Below, piece by piece: positions 23,927 to 34,600 of a stretch of 64,000 nt of DNA. Origin of the DNA: Larus michahellis (lineage: Eukaryota; Chordata; Aves; Charadriiformes; Laridae). Location of the stretch: assembly GCF_964199755.1 (NCBI RefSeq), contig NC_133903.1:4233001-4297000 (forward strand). The letters run 5' to 3'. A program made the position numbers and the translations under genes. A model generated the notes under the pieces. The model made no database searches. It was not told the DNA's origin and was given only the letters and a program-made list of their open reading frames with translations. The stretch's first letter is position 1. Each line of letters starts with the position of its first letter.

Positions 23927-23978
23927 CCTCGGATTTCCCATATTTCTGAAAGCAATTTTGGTTGAAGTCCAGCAAACC
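23927..23978 (-). pseudogene. CYP3A pseudogene, exon 3 relic
   Basis: The - strand reads GLLDFNQNCFQKYGK after a good acceptor (TTTTTGCAG). The intact gene has [15 protein letters not shown]. About 33 of the first 45 bases match. The relic is 52 bp rather than 53, so the frame into exon 4 is lost. This is the best preserved coding segment of the pseudogene. Confidence 0.92.
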
Positions 23979-24435
23979 CTGCAAAAATGGATTTTAAAAT
24001 GAAATTACAAATGAAAGATGAATACTCAAACGGACAACAATTTCAGCAGCTATTTGTCAGGAACAGCTTAGGACTTTGGACATTAGTCTGCCCGGGCAAT
24101 TACTGCCCTGGGACAGAGGCACATGCGGGTTGCGCTCAGACGTGTGTTCGGCCCGATGTTCTTTCCTGCATCGCTCTTCTCGCTATGAATATGAGGAGCG
24201 AGGAAAGGAGAGGCTGATCGATGGGGGGTTTTTTCCCCCCTCAATTGCGGCTGCAGGGCTGAATTGGAGAATGGGAACATTCCCCTGGGGCCAAACAGCC
24301 CAGGAGGGCTGGCTGCTGGCTCTCAAAGTCTACCTGGGAACCAATATAGAGAGGGGCAGAAGCAACGAGGTCTAAACCCCAAGCGTTTTGGAGATGATTA
24401 AGTAAATGTGCTAAATAATAAGCTGTGCAGCTGCA

Positions 24436-24513
24436 GCATGTATTCAGGGAGGGAGCCTGGAAGTAGCTTCTATCATCTCACAAAGGAGCAGGTGCTCTAA
24501 AGGAAACCAATAT
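24436..24513 (-). pseudogene. CYP3A pseudogene, possible exon 2 relic
   Basis: The segment starts after TTTCAG with ATATTGG (gene 2: CACAG then ATATGGG) and ends CCTGAATACATGC (gene 2: CCTGGAATATCGC). It lies about 460 bp upstream of exon 3; the gene 2 interval is about 430 bp. The middle has internal deletions. The call rests mainly on position and the two ends. Confidence 0.45.
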
Positions 24514-26034
24514 CTGAAACTTTTAGCAAAATGCCAAAGATCTTCTGCAGAGCTGCTGCCAGCAAGCAGAGGGAAGGCAGAAAACCCAACACAAAGCTGG
24601 TGTGGCTTTATAATAAACAAACCAAACTGGTGCCAGAAGCTGTCGGGCGCTGGGCTTTGTGACCGTGCATTTTAATTTCTTATTGTTCCTGCTGTCCTTA
24701 GCGCTGGGTTAGCACAGCGGTGGGGCCAACCGCTTCCCTGTGATGGCTTCTTGTTGGACGCCATTGGTACCGTTGCAGATTTCCGTCTTTTGAAGCACTG
24801 TGTGAACTCCAGTGCTTCCACCTCGGGGCTTGCTGGGTCCCTCTGAAGATGTACGCTCTGCCTTTTTGAAGTTTCCCTTTGCTCGCTTAAAACAGCTTTT
24901 GCAAACGTTTGACGTGGGGTGGTGATTACTAACTTCCAGGGCTGGATCTTTGTCACCCATTGTCGCTTCAGAGCAAGACGGTTGTAAGAGAAATGGTAGC
25001 AAAAGACCTCTTACACTGGACACTAAAGAGGACAGTGGACTTCTGTCAGGGATGACTTCTTGATGACACTCTCCATGTAAACCAAACTGCTGGCAAAAGC
25101 TGAGATCTGAAGCTGTGAAAGCCATTCATGAGTATCTGTAGAGTGTTGACCCATCTGACGCCCTGAGGTCTATGGCAGGTCCTGGGACAGGACCTGAGGA
25201 CAGTGTTGGCAGCCAACCTCTGCCTGGATGTGTCAAGAGCCATCTCCTCAGGGTTAGCAACATTGCTCAGGGACGCGTGTCTAAGGGCGGGATTTCCAGT
25301 AGCCCAGCTCCAAGGACTGAAAGTACTTGGATACTTTACCTGGAGGTGAGACTTTGAAGTGCTAGGGCTTTCAGTTCTCAGTGTGGTTGGCAGTATAAAT
25401 CCCTGCTTTCCATCTTAGAAAAAATTGGTTTATACCAACTTAAAAATAAAAGAATACTATCTTAAATATCAATAACTAATTGTGGTCCCCCTCAGCCAAC
25501 CAAAACTTGACAGGTAGACTTTATAAGCTCAAAGGTCAATGCGTCAAAAATTTATAATGCTCTTTTGATCCATTTTAATTGTCTTTCCCGATATGTGCTT
25601 GAAAGTCTCTGCCCTTCTGTGGGGAGGCTGAGAACTACTTGGGTTTTGCCATTCCTCCAGAAAACGGAGCTCTGTATCTGCTCGTGCTGGTGTTTCACAG
25701 AAGGCTTCGCACAGCAAAAAAAAAAATAACAGCTCGGAAGTGGTGGTGAGAAGGTTTCTTAAATTCAGGCTGTGGGTTAGTGAAAAGCCCAAACTGACAA
25801 ATTCTATTAAAATCACACGAAAACCCTCCAAGACCGCAGTGGGTTTGGTATTTAGACGGTGGTGGTAAAAAGCGGCTGCATACCTCGGTGGTGCAGAGCA
25901 GGTAAATGCACCGTGGTCCAGGCACTGAGCTCCTCACCCCAGATGCTCCCCGGGTGGAATCAGACCTGGCTTTGGTGAATCTCTCCAAAGGCAGAACAGA
26001 TACCTTCTGCCCTTTGTGTGTATACGCATACATA

Positions 26035-26061
26035 TGTGTGTGTGTGTGTGTGTATATATAT
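26035..26061. repeat. (TG)n(TA)n microsatellite
   Basis: About nine TG units run into TATATATA. Confidence 0.93.
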
Positions 26062-26959
26062 CTCTACACATGCTTGCTAAGTCTGTAATAGCACAAGCTG
26101 TCTGTGTTTGCCACGCGTTCTGTTTCTTAGGGCAACATTTAGACTGCAAATTCCCTGAAGAAAAGACAATCTTGCTGAGTTTCCAACACGCCTAACCCTC
26201 CCGGGCTTTCATTTCCTGACTGGCTTTTAATGTAATGTAAAGAACAGAAATAATATCTTCCATTAAAACTTTATTAGGTGGCTCTTCCACTTAAGAGGGC
26301 TGTTTCACTTACTCCCAGACAAACGAATCCCAGTCATTGCAAGCTAAACATGAAGATTCAGGAAGGGGGAAGCGGAAAGCCCCCCGCAGTCTTGAAAAGA
26401 TGAGGAAAACCAAGAGTGGTGGGTTCAGTGACCTGTCTGAGAAGATGCACTTAGCTCAGCACAGAGTCCTGGGCCGGAGTTGTACGTGACAGGACGTGAG
26501 AGTACAAACAGCCAGTATGGGCAACACTTCATTTCTTGGCAAGGGGAATTCGCAAATGCATGTCCCTCACTCTTACATCCTGCTGATTTCTACTGGAGTC
26601 TGTTATAATTACTGGGAGCACCAGGCATCTGCTCGCTTCCGCGGATGTTGCTACGGCTACTGGTGGGCTGATTGATGTGCGGTTCCCACTGGAGAGCAGC
26701 CTGAGTGGCAGCAGCTGACCTTCTTAGGAGCATCCGTATTGCTCCGCACCTTCCTGCTGGCTTTTGCCGTGACCTTTGGATACGGATCGATCCCAGATTA
26801 GTGTTTGTTAACAATAAATACCCTAAAATTAGGACACAAGTAGACAACTTCTGAAAAGGTTAGACAAGCTTGGGGCAAGTTAGTGCAAGACCCTGCTCAC
26901 CAAGCTGGCAGTTGGGCTGGGGGATCTGTTGTCCAAAAGTATTTTCCAGTCCTATTACC

Positions 26960-27143
26960 TGTTATCAAACATTGGGACAGGCTGCCTGGGGAAGTGGTGG
27001 AATCACCATCCCTGGAGGTGTTTAAAACATGGGTAGATGCTGAGGGACATGGGTTAGTGGTTGGTTTGGGCAGTGTTGGGTTGATGGTTGGACTTGATAA
27101 TCTGAAAGGTCCCTTCCAACCTGGACAATTCTATTCTATGATT
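26960..27143 (+). mobile_element. CR1 LINE, 3' end fragment
   Basis: The segment contains ATTGGGACAGGCTGCCTGGG, CATCCCTGGAGGTGTTTAAA and GGTCCCTTCCAACCTGGA, with an ATTCTATTCTATGATTC end. It is 5'-truncated and of the same subfamily type as the copy at 7.7 kb. Confidence 0.9.
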
Positions 27144-27699
27144 CCAGAGCAAAACCAGCTGGCCAGCCCCAGGATGGAGAAACTGTGGTGGCACCTGTGC
27201 CTTCTCAGCTGGGCTGCACAAAGCCCTGATATAACCCAGGGGATGGACTAGAACTTATTTTCCTGGGCGCTCTTTGGTGTGTTGATGGAACTAGTGTTTT
27301 GCCAAGTGAAGATGGGTAAACGCATCCAGCTGGACTGGACTGGCTTCAGTTCGTAAATGGCAGGCAAGGTTTTTCATTTTCCCTTGAACAGTTACGCTGC
27401 CCTCCCCGTTTGCAATTGCAAACTTCTGGCTGCACAAATACATCAAAGTAGACTTATACGTTATGTATATGATATGGAAGCTGCAGGCAATGTAACAAAA
27501 AACTTGTATCGAGACATTGTGCCCAGCCATGTAGGAAAGCCCACAGAGACCATCACTGATCATCAACTATGAACTGGTCAAATAGAAACTGTGGTCCATA
27601 TCATCAGAGGTATTTTGTGCATCTTTGGAATGTCTTCAAGGGTTCAGTAACAAAAAAAAAAAAGCTCTGAGGGGAAAATTAACTGTGTCACGGGTGATA

Positions 27700-28010
27700 T
27701 AAAGCTGCATCGGTACCTATAAAGTGCCCTAGCAATACAAGAGAATTGGAGTAATGAACAGAAATGCTCAGTTAGAGCTTTTTCCATATTTTATGCTAAT
27801 CATTAGGGTAGAGCTGAAATTAGCTTTAATTGATATTAAGCATTGAAAAAACGAATCCTCTGGAGAATGAGTCTCTTTAACCTTTAATGATGCAGTAAAT
27901 AAAATACCCTGTCAACATTTGTGCAATAGTAAGGGTTTTGAAAATTCCATATCTATATGGCGAGCGATTCAATATGCCTAATTCTCTCCATTACGGCAGA
28001 TAAAGGTGAT
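27700..28010. other. AT-rich, TAAT/ATTA-rich non-coding block
   Basis: The stretch is AT-rich with octamer-like ATGCTAAT and repeated ATTA/TAAT cores. It has no open frame and no recognised repeat. It could be a conserved non-coding element; this is a guess from composition. Confidence 0.28.
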
Positions 28011-29389
28011 GTCAGTGCATAAATTCAGCTACAGGTTTTCCAGTTTCCAAGCTATCTGTCATACCCCGGTAATTCCCCACGCTGGCTTGTTAATTCTAGC
28101 AGGGAGATGGCGAGAGGAAGGAAGGACTGAGAGCTAAACAAATTCCGCATGCCAGCTTTTTGGTTTGTGCGCCCTCTGACTTGTCGGCATCTGATGCCAG
28201 AGTGTCCATAGAGAAACTGCGCCTCGGTAGAGGGTAAAGTTAAAGGAGCAATGCTGCCTATTCCTCCTTTCAGGTGAAATATGCCTGAAAACATTTCATT
28301 TTTCACTTTAAAGGCAAGGTGCAATTGCAAAAGACTTCAGTACTTTAGGGACACTTAGTTTGGTAATAGTCAGGCCATTCTTCTATCTGTCAGGGCTCAG
28401 CCTGGTATTGAAACCCCTAATAACCGACTTGGTGGAGCACATGAAATATTCCCCCGCTGTAAGCAGGAAACCCGTCTTTCATAAAATCCATTTGATCATT
28501 GCAATCAACTGGAAGCATTACATCATTTAGGCAAGTTACTGTAACGCTGATGGTTAGTCTGCTGTAGTTACCTGGGAAACAGAAAACAAATCTCCCCACT
28601 TAAAACCATTTTCGTCCTTTGTCAGGACTGATACAATAACAGTTCTCGTATCACGGGTTATAAGTCTCCTTTGGAAAGCTCCCACCAAGCCTTTCTGTAT
28701 TAAGGGGAATATGTTTCTGCATACTTACAGAAGCCTTCCTGAGTGATGGGCCAATGCTGGTGTTTCACCAGGGGATGAGTCCGTTACGCTTGCACAGTGA
28801 TGAAGGCCAGCACTTTGATAGTAGCGTCTCTGATGAGACACCGTTGAAAAATCTTTGAGAATAGCAGATTTTTTTAAAAATGTAGATGCGGTATTGATTT
28901 TCTTTATTCTTTTACTTTTCATTCTTAAGGTTTGGGGGGATTTAGCGGAAGAAGTGAAAGAGAATTGGCCCCAAAATGAATTTCTACCTTGCGCTGTCTT
29001 CAGAAGCTGGGCCTTTGTCAAAGGAAAGAGCTATCTTGGGACGATAAGGCATCCCAGGCCTGCCAAAGATGTGTTGAAACAGTTAAAGTAATCAGCAAGG
29101 TCTAGATAAAGTAAATACGTTTTATCAGTGAAAACATTTGAAAGTAAAGTTAAACAGTGACGTCTGGCTTAAAGAGGAAACAGCCAAACCAGTGAAACCA
29201 AACCTGGTGCGCGTTCAACGACCAGGACCAGCAGACTCCTGGCCAAGTCACACCCATTTCTGAGGGACGGCCGGCGAAGCAATGGAAAGCACTAGGAATG
29301 ACGGAGGCAGCCCTTATAAGCAGAGTAATTTTATGGAGTTAAGACACAGAGGATCTAATTTTCTTCTAGAAGACTCATTACCATGATTT

Positions 29390-29520
29390 TGTTACACATT
29401 ATTTATGGGCTGTTATGATAGTCCTGGCAGGTCATAATTGGCTGAAGCCAGAGAATTAGTCACATTTTTCACATTTGGAAGAATGATCTGTACAGTTACA
29501 CTAATGATTTCATTCCCGGA
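29390..29520 (+). repeat. duplicated non-coding block A' (second copy)
   Basis: The second copy of block A (10880-11015), same orientation, with substitutions and small indels throughout. It lies about 2.1 kb beyond the gene 2 stop on that gene's 3' side. Confidence 0.7.
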
Positions 29521-30879
29521 GATGCCACGCGCTGGGCAGGGACTGCCGGTCCTGGGGTACGGCTGGATTAACCCCGTCTGGTTCTGAGCACCATGCAAAG
29601 GTCCTTGATTTTACTCACGAAATACCTTTATGTCAAAGCAGCTGTTTGGCCTGTAAGTGACTTGCGGCTTTCATGACAGTTTCCCCTTTCTTTCCCCTTC
29701 CTTGGATTGGGAGTTAGTTTTGCCTAGCACTGTTTTTCTATGGGGAAAAGTTTTTTTTTCTTTTTTTTTAACTGTGCTGTCCATGCAAGGGCATTGCACT
29801 CTTCCCATCAGAGCTGGATGCTGCAGCGTTGCAACAGTAAGACAGGTCCAACCCTTCCACTGAAGGTTTTTTATGCCCTGGTAAGAGAGGAGCAACAGTT
29901 TAAACTGAGGAAGGGCCTTACTGGCGGCACTTCCAACTGTGCCTTTCCGTGTACGTAGCAAAACCCAAACAATTTTTCACAGATGATGAATCAGAAGGGA
30001 ACACTAGAATTGTTTTATCTGCCTTTTGGGACAGCGCAAGCTGCTAACTCTTGAATTAGAGCCTGGTGAATGTTGCTGTATCTTCCTGAAAAATGGACAG
30101 CTTTGATTTGGGGATTTCCAGCGATCGGGAGTCCACTGCGCAGCTGGCTGACCACTCCCAAACCCCTTAATTGCCATTGTTGTTAAAGAATGGATGAGAA
30201 TTCTTGAATAATTTTGTACTGTGTTGAATTGTAGCATTTGGATCATGATGCAGTTTTGGCTGAAGCGGAAAGCGCGTGGCCGCGGGAGAAAATTATAGAC
30301 CGTGATTTGGAAAATATTACCTTGGAGTGAAGGATGCTGGGAGAAAGTTAAGGGGTGACTCGATCTGGTTGGCAGCTCTTCTGAAAACCTTTCCCGTTTT
30401 GCTAGCATCTTGCTTGGTTTGTAGGTGTCAGGACCAGCACAATATGCTGGGGTCAACAGACGTGTGAAATTCGGATCCGGGAGAACTTCCCACCTCCTTT
30501 TTGATATTCCCTGTTTTATACGGTCAGGGATGGCAGAATTCCTTTGGCCAAAGCATCATGCGGAAGGCAGGACCAGTCAATTGCGGCACCAGCCCATAGG
30601 GCCCGAGCCATAGACTGCTCTGGACCAGTTCAAGAGCAAAGCAGCTCGCAGCAATGCATGCGCCCCATCCCTGGCTCTGGGAGGTGAGGTTCAGCTACAA
30701 GCCGCGTCCAGACAACTTCTCCAGGAGCGGTGGCCCTCCTGCCACGCTGTCACCGCCTCCTGCGAGCTGCTCCTGCTGCTCTCTGCAACCCATCCTCTCT
30801 CGCGCCAGCGCGGAAGAGGGTTGGCCAGCGCTGAACTGGAGGCAACCTCTTAATCAAACCAAGAGGTGGGAGTTACAGT

Positions 30880-31015
30880 GTTTGTAAAATACTGTACAAA
30901 TGGGAGGGTTTGATCGCATTAAATGAAGGATCAGATTCATTAAATTAAGTGGAAAGCAATGTACACGGATAATTTCAAGGGTTGAGGCTGAATACGGTTT
31001 TTAAATAGGAAGTGA
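30880..31015 (+). repeat. duplicated non-coding block B' (second copy)
   Basis: The second copy of block B (13133-13290), same orientation. It shares AAATGAAGGATCA and GGATAATTTCAAG in the same order, with an internal length difference. It lies about 0.55 kb beyond the gene 2 stop, probably just past the transcript end. Confidence 0.75.
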
Positions 31016-31418
31016 TAAGCCGCTATACACAACACAGAGCAGCTCTCAAACATTTTTAATGACAGTATTTGTACACACTTTAGTTTAATTAACACATGGC
31101 ACAAGAGAGGTTTCGTATCTAGGATATAGTCTCACACCAGTCAGCTCAATTATAACACAGGAAATTTCAGGCATCAATACACCGAGAAGAACGTCACCAG
31201 TCCCTGCCCAGCAAGGTCTGGCAATTTGAATTTCCATCACACCTCGTTTCTCTTGGAATACGACAGTAATTCCTTCTCTCCAGATGGAGAAGTCCCCTTA
31301 GAAGTGAGTGGATGATCAGCTTCTCATTTGGATTTACTTCTCGTTTTCTGCAATCAAAATTAAGGGGACTGTATATTGTCGCTGCCCAGTGATCCACGTT
31401 ACATTTCTGACAGCTATG

Positions 31419-31424
31419 TTTATT
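31419..31424 (-). terminator. candidate poly(A) signal of CYP3A gene 2
   Basis: AATAAA on the - strand (TTTATT on +), about 145 nt past the stop codon. It is the first canonical hexamer downstream of gene 2. Confidence 0.4.
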
Positions 31425-31569
31425 AGTAAATATGTAGTAATTGCTTCCAGAATTGCCTAGAGCTGTTCTTCTGTGTCTGTACACATAGGAGAGATTTCCC
31501 GCGATGTGCCACCCCTTTTGTTAGCACGGCACTCATTGGACACCGGGGAATTGCAGACACGGCTGGGTT

Positions 31570-31668
31570 TTACGCCTCTGCACGTGCGGTGTTGGTCCGG
31601 GGAACCAACTTCAGAACAATCGGCTTCTCAGGTGTTAAGAATCCCATCGAACTCAGCTTGAGAGGGAT
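31570..31668 (-). CDS. CYP3A: CYP3A gene 2, exon 13 (C-terminus and stop)
   Basis: After the acceptor TTGTTGTTGCAG it encodes [20 protein letters not shown] then [12 protein letters not shown] and TAA at 31570-31572. There is no long open frame over this short exon, so it is easily missed. Confidence 0.93.
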   Translation of the reverse strand: MPLKLSSMGFLTPEKPIVLKLVPRTNTARAEA

Positions 31669-34600
31669 CTGCAACAACAAGAGGAAAAAACACACTTGGC
31701 GATAGGCAAATTAAACAAGCGGAGATTAAAGGAAAGAAACTTAGCCACGGTTTGGACATAATTTGACGCGTGGTGCCCAGAAGTGCACCTCCCGTGAAAG
31801 CGCAAAGCGTTTGGTGTTGGCACCCCCGGTGAGAAACCAGGCGCCCGGCTCTTCATGTGCGAGTTTCAAAACGTGATGTGCTCCTCACCTGGGTTTCTTT
31901 GCAGGTCTGGAAGGTGAAATGTTGCAACAGGGCGGTGATGGCAACTTTGAGAGTCAGGAGAGCAAAGCGCATCCCAATGCAGTTCCTGGGACCAGCCCCG
32001 AAGGGCAGGTACGTGTACGGGTCTATGGCTTCTTTGTTTTCCTTACTGAACCTGGAGAATGACACGGTTGGGGAAAAGAAATTAAGGCAGGAAAATCAAA
32101 AAGCTGCATACCTGTATTACCTATCCAGAGATCTTTTGCCCGTGCCCTACAGACTTGTCTGGGTTTTGGCTAAGGTATCTCAGCGTACCCCAGCAATCGA
32201 GTGATGTGTCAGAGCCCTCAGTCCAGACAGAATTTTGACTTTAATTCTGTCCATCCAGACTAGAAGTTGGGAGCAATGTGAAAATCTACACGCTCTCCCA
32301 AACTGACCGCTATTTCCTGTCTGTTGTATTTAGTGAGAGAGAAACCAGGAGATGTCTTTGTTAGGAGCGGCCTACGGCTCCAGCCTTGCTGGGAATAAGA
32401 GGCAGATACCAATTAATAATATTAAAAACACAAAATCCAAAACAAACAACCACAAACAACTAGGGCAAAGTTATTGCTTCCTTGAAAACAAAGCGGGAAG
32501 GCAACTCTAGAAGGATCAACTCTGATATATTTTGTAGCAAAGCCTGTGTGAAGGAAACAGGTTCAGCAATGAAGATCGTAGAGAAAGACGGCCCGCAGTT
32601 ACAAAAACTCACCAACTACTCTGTCAGCAAACCCAAAAACGATGTACAAGGTGTTGCAAGGTATCAATGTTATTCTCACAATAGGATTACATTGTTTGAA
32701 ACCCCGCTTTAAGCGCAAAGCTCATTTTCTTCTTAAAATGACATTCCCATGAGCCTGCAATTTCTCACTGGTATTGTTTGTAAAAAGATAGGAAGAACAC
32801 CATTAGGAAGCTCATCAGAGATTAATACTTAATTACTATGTGAGGAAAAAGCAGCATGATATTTCTTCCCTTTCATTAAGTTGTTGTTTGGTTTTTTTTA
32901 ATACCTTTCTGGTCTGAACTCTTCTGGGTTTGGCCAGTACTCGGGGTTGTGGTGCAAAGTATAGGGTGGGATTATAACAATGGTTCCTTTGGGAATGGTC
33001 ACTCCATTTATTTCCACGTCTCTTTTGCAGGTTCTCTCAAGCCGTCCTCCAAGGGGGTAGAGCCGAAGGGTTTCACTCACTGTCATGTCAAGATATTCCA
33101 GCTGCATCATCGCGTTGTATGTGAGAGGAGCCTGTAGGACAACAGGAGAAAGGTGACCAGGTATGTTGGCATGAGGATTGATCGGGGCGTCCCAAAAAGA
33201 CTGCTGAGACCAGAGCGTCCCCAACCCCTGCTGCCCCAAGCATGGCTGAGACTCACTGAAGAACGAAATGCAAGGTAGAAATTGTGTAATTGGCTTCATT
33301 TTCTATCCCTGAGTGATGGAAAGACCTGGAAATCCCCGTCCGCTTGTGCATGGATGCAGAGTATGGCAAATGGGTTTGTGCAGTGGGGTGGCCTGTGAGG
33401 TTTTGGCTGCCAAAACCAAATCGCTACAGGATTGAATTGTCTCAGTGTGTGTCTCTTAGAGCTCCTGGAAGATCCCAGGAGGAGGCTGTTTAGGAGCTAA
33501 AGATTTCTCATTGTCTTGGCTGAACAAGGAGGACAGCAGAGTCAGAGGGTCTTCGCCACCGCTCGATGTCCCCTTACCTTGTTGGGTAAAATGCTGTCGA
33601 TTTCCTCCAGCAGTTTTTGCTGCACGTCGGGATGCGTGGCCAGCTCGTACGCCATGTAGGAAAGCGTGCTGCTGGTGGTCTCGTACCCAGCGAATATAAA
33701 GATGAACGCTTGCGCCAGGATCTCTGTGTCGGTCAGGGCTGTGGGGAGATGAGCAAAACCCATGTTGGCTGATGGTCTCAGCGAGGAACAGGAGGCAATG
33801 GCTGGGGTTGGGGCAGGTTTGTTGTGGATATTTGCTGATGACACATTTAAAGCTACTCTGTGATCTGTCTGGAAAAAGTCAGTTGATAGAGGAGCCAGGT
33901 GATTTCCTGGGTATGAATGATTGACATGGCAGTCCTACTCCCTGTCAAAGGACCCAGGAGAATCCCCTTAGGACCAGTGCTGGCAACAGGAGACGGAGAT
34001 TTCTGCCTGGAGCTGGTCAGTGACCCACTGAGCCTTTCTCTGGGAAACGACTCCTCATATTCTCCTCGCTCCCACAGCCCCTATTCCCGTGATGAGTATT
34101 TCGATGTCGTTACCTTTATCGTAGTGATTTTCTTCATTGCCTGAGTTCTGGGATTCGATCATCAGCTGCAGGAAATCTACTCTGCCCTGAGAAGAAAAGC
34201 AGGAGGGTTTCTTTGGTGACAGGTCCCTCAGGGAGGGCTCAGATAAGCAGTTTTCATAGCCTAAGCACAATTTTTAAACTGAAAGCATCCCCAAAATGCA
34301 CATGGCTTCCTTGTTGTAAAACACAACCCTTGCATTTTATTTCGGATACCTACCTGTTCCTTTTCATGAAGGCGCTGGGTGGGACAGCAGTGTCTTGAAT
34401 GAATTTTGGGAAAGAGGGAGAATTTTGCCAGGAAGCAGCTTCAATTTTTGAAAAGTGAGAGGGGAAGGCACAACCCTGAAAGGTGGCATTGCTGCTCCTG
34501 CACTGCTTACTCTGCTCCCTTATCCTCTGCCTAATCTTCTTCGGGGAGTCTCTTACTTTGTTGACTTATTAGTTCTGCAAACCCAAGTTTAATGCAATTC

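Larger units (their letters stand above)
15565..24513 (-). pseudogene. decayed unprocessed CYP3A pseudogene (exons 2-8 and 10-13)
   Basis: Comparing the - strand with intact gene 2 shows eleven exon relics in collinear order: 24436-24513 (exon 2), 23927-23978 (3), 22617-22700 (4), 21817-21925 (5), 21456-21526 (6), about 20500-20648 (7), 19536-19663 (8), 17462-17632 (10), 16830-17055 (11), about 15905-16074 (12) and 15565-15632 (13). Intron lengths track gene 2; for example, exon 5 to exon 6 is about 290 bp in each. Introns are retained, so it arose by DNA duplication, not retroposition. Damage includes a 1-nt loss in exon 3, a net 5-nt loss in exon 5, short indels in exons 4, 6, 7 and 8, a lost donor in exon 4, a degraded ExxR region and loss of the I-helix Thr. 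Exons 1 and 9 were not found. It is in tandem orientation with gene 2. Exons 3, 4, 5, 7, 8, 10 and 11 are convincing; exons 2, 12 and 13 are weak on their own. Confidence 0.88.
24514..31569. other. intergenic region between the pseudogene and gene 2
   Basis: These 7 kb include whatever remains of the pseudogene's exon 1 and promoter, which I could not find. They also hold a (TG)n/(TA)n tract at 26.0 kb, a CR1 copy at 27.0 kb, an AT-rich block at 27.7-28.0 kb, and blocks A' and B'. No gene is supported. Confidence 0.6.

Noticed and set aside
24600..28500. Possible exon 1 relic or promoter of the pseudogene
   Set aside because: No match to the MNLLPSF anchor exon was found at the expected distance. 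The CR1 at 27.0 kb may have disrupted it, or the duplication may not have included it.
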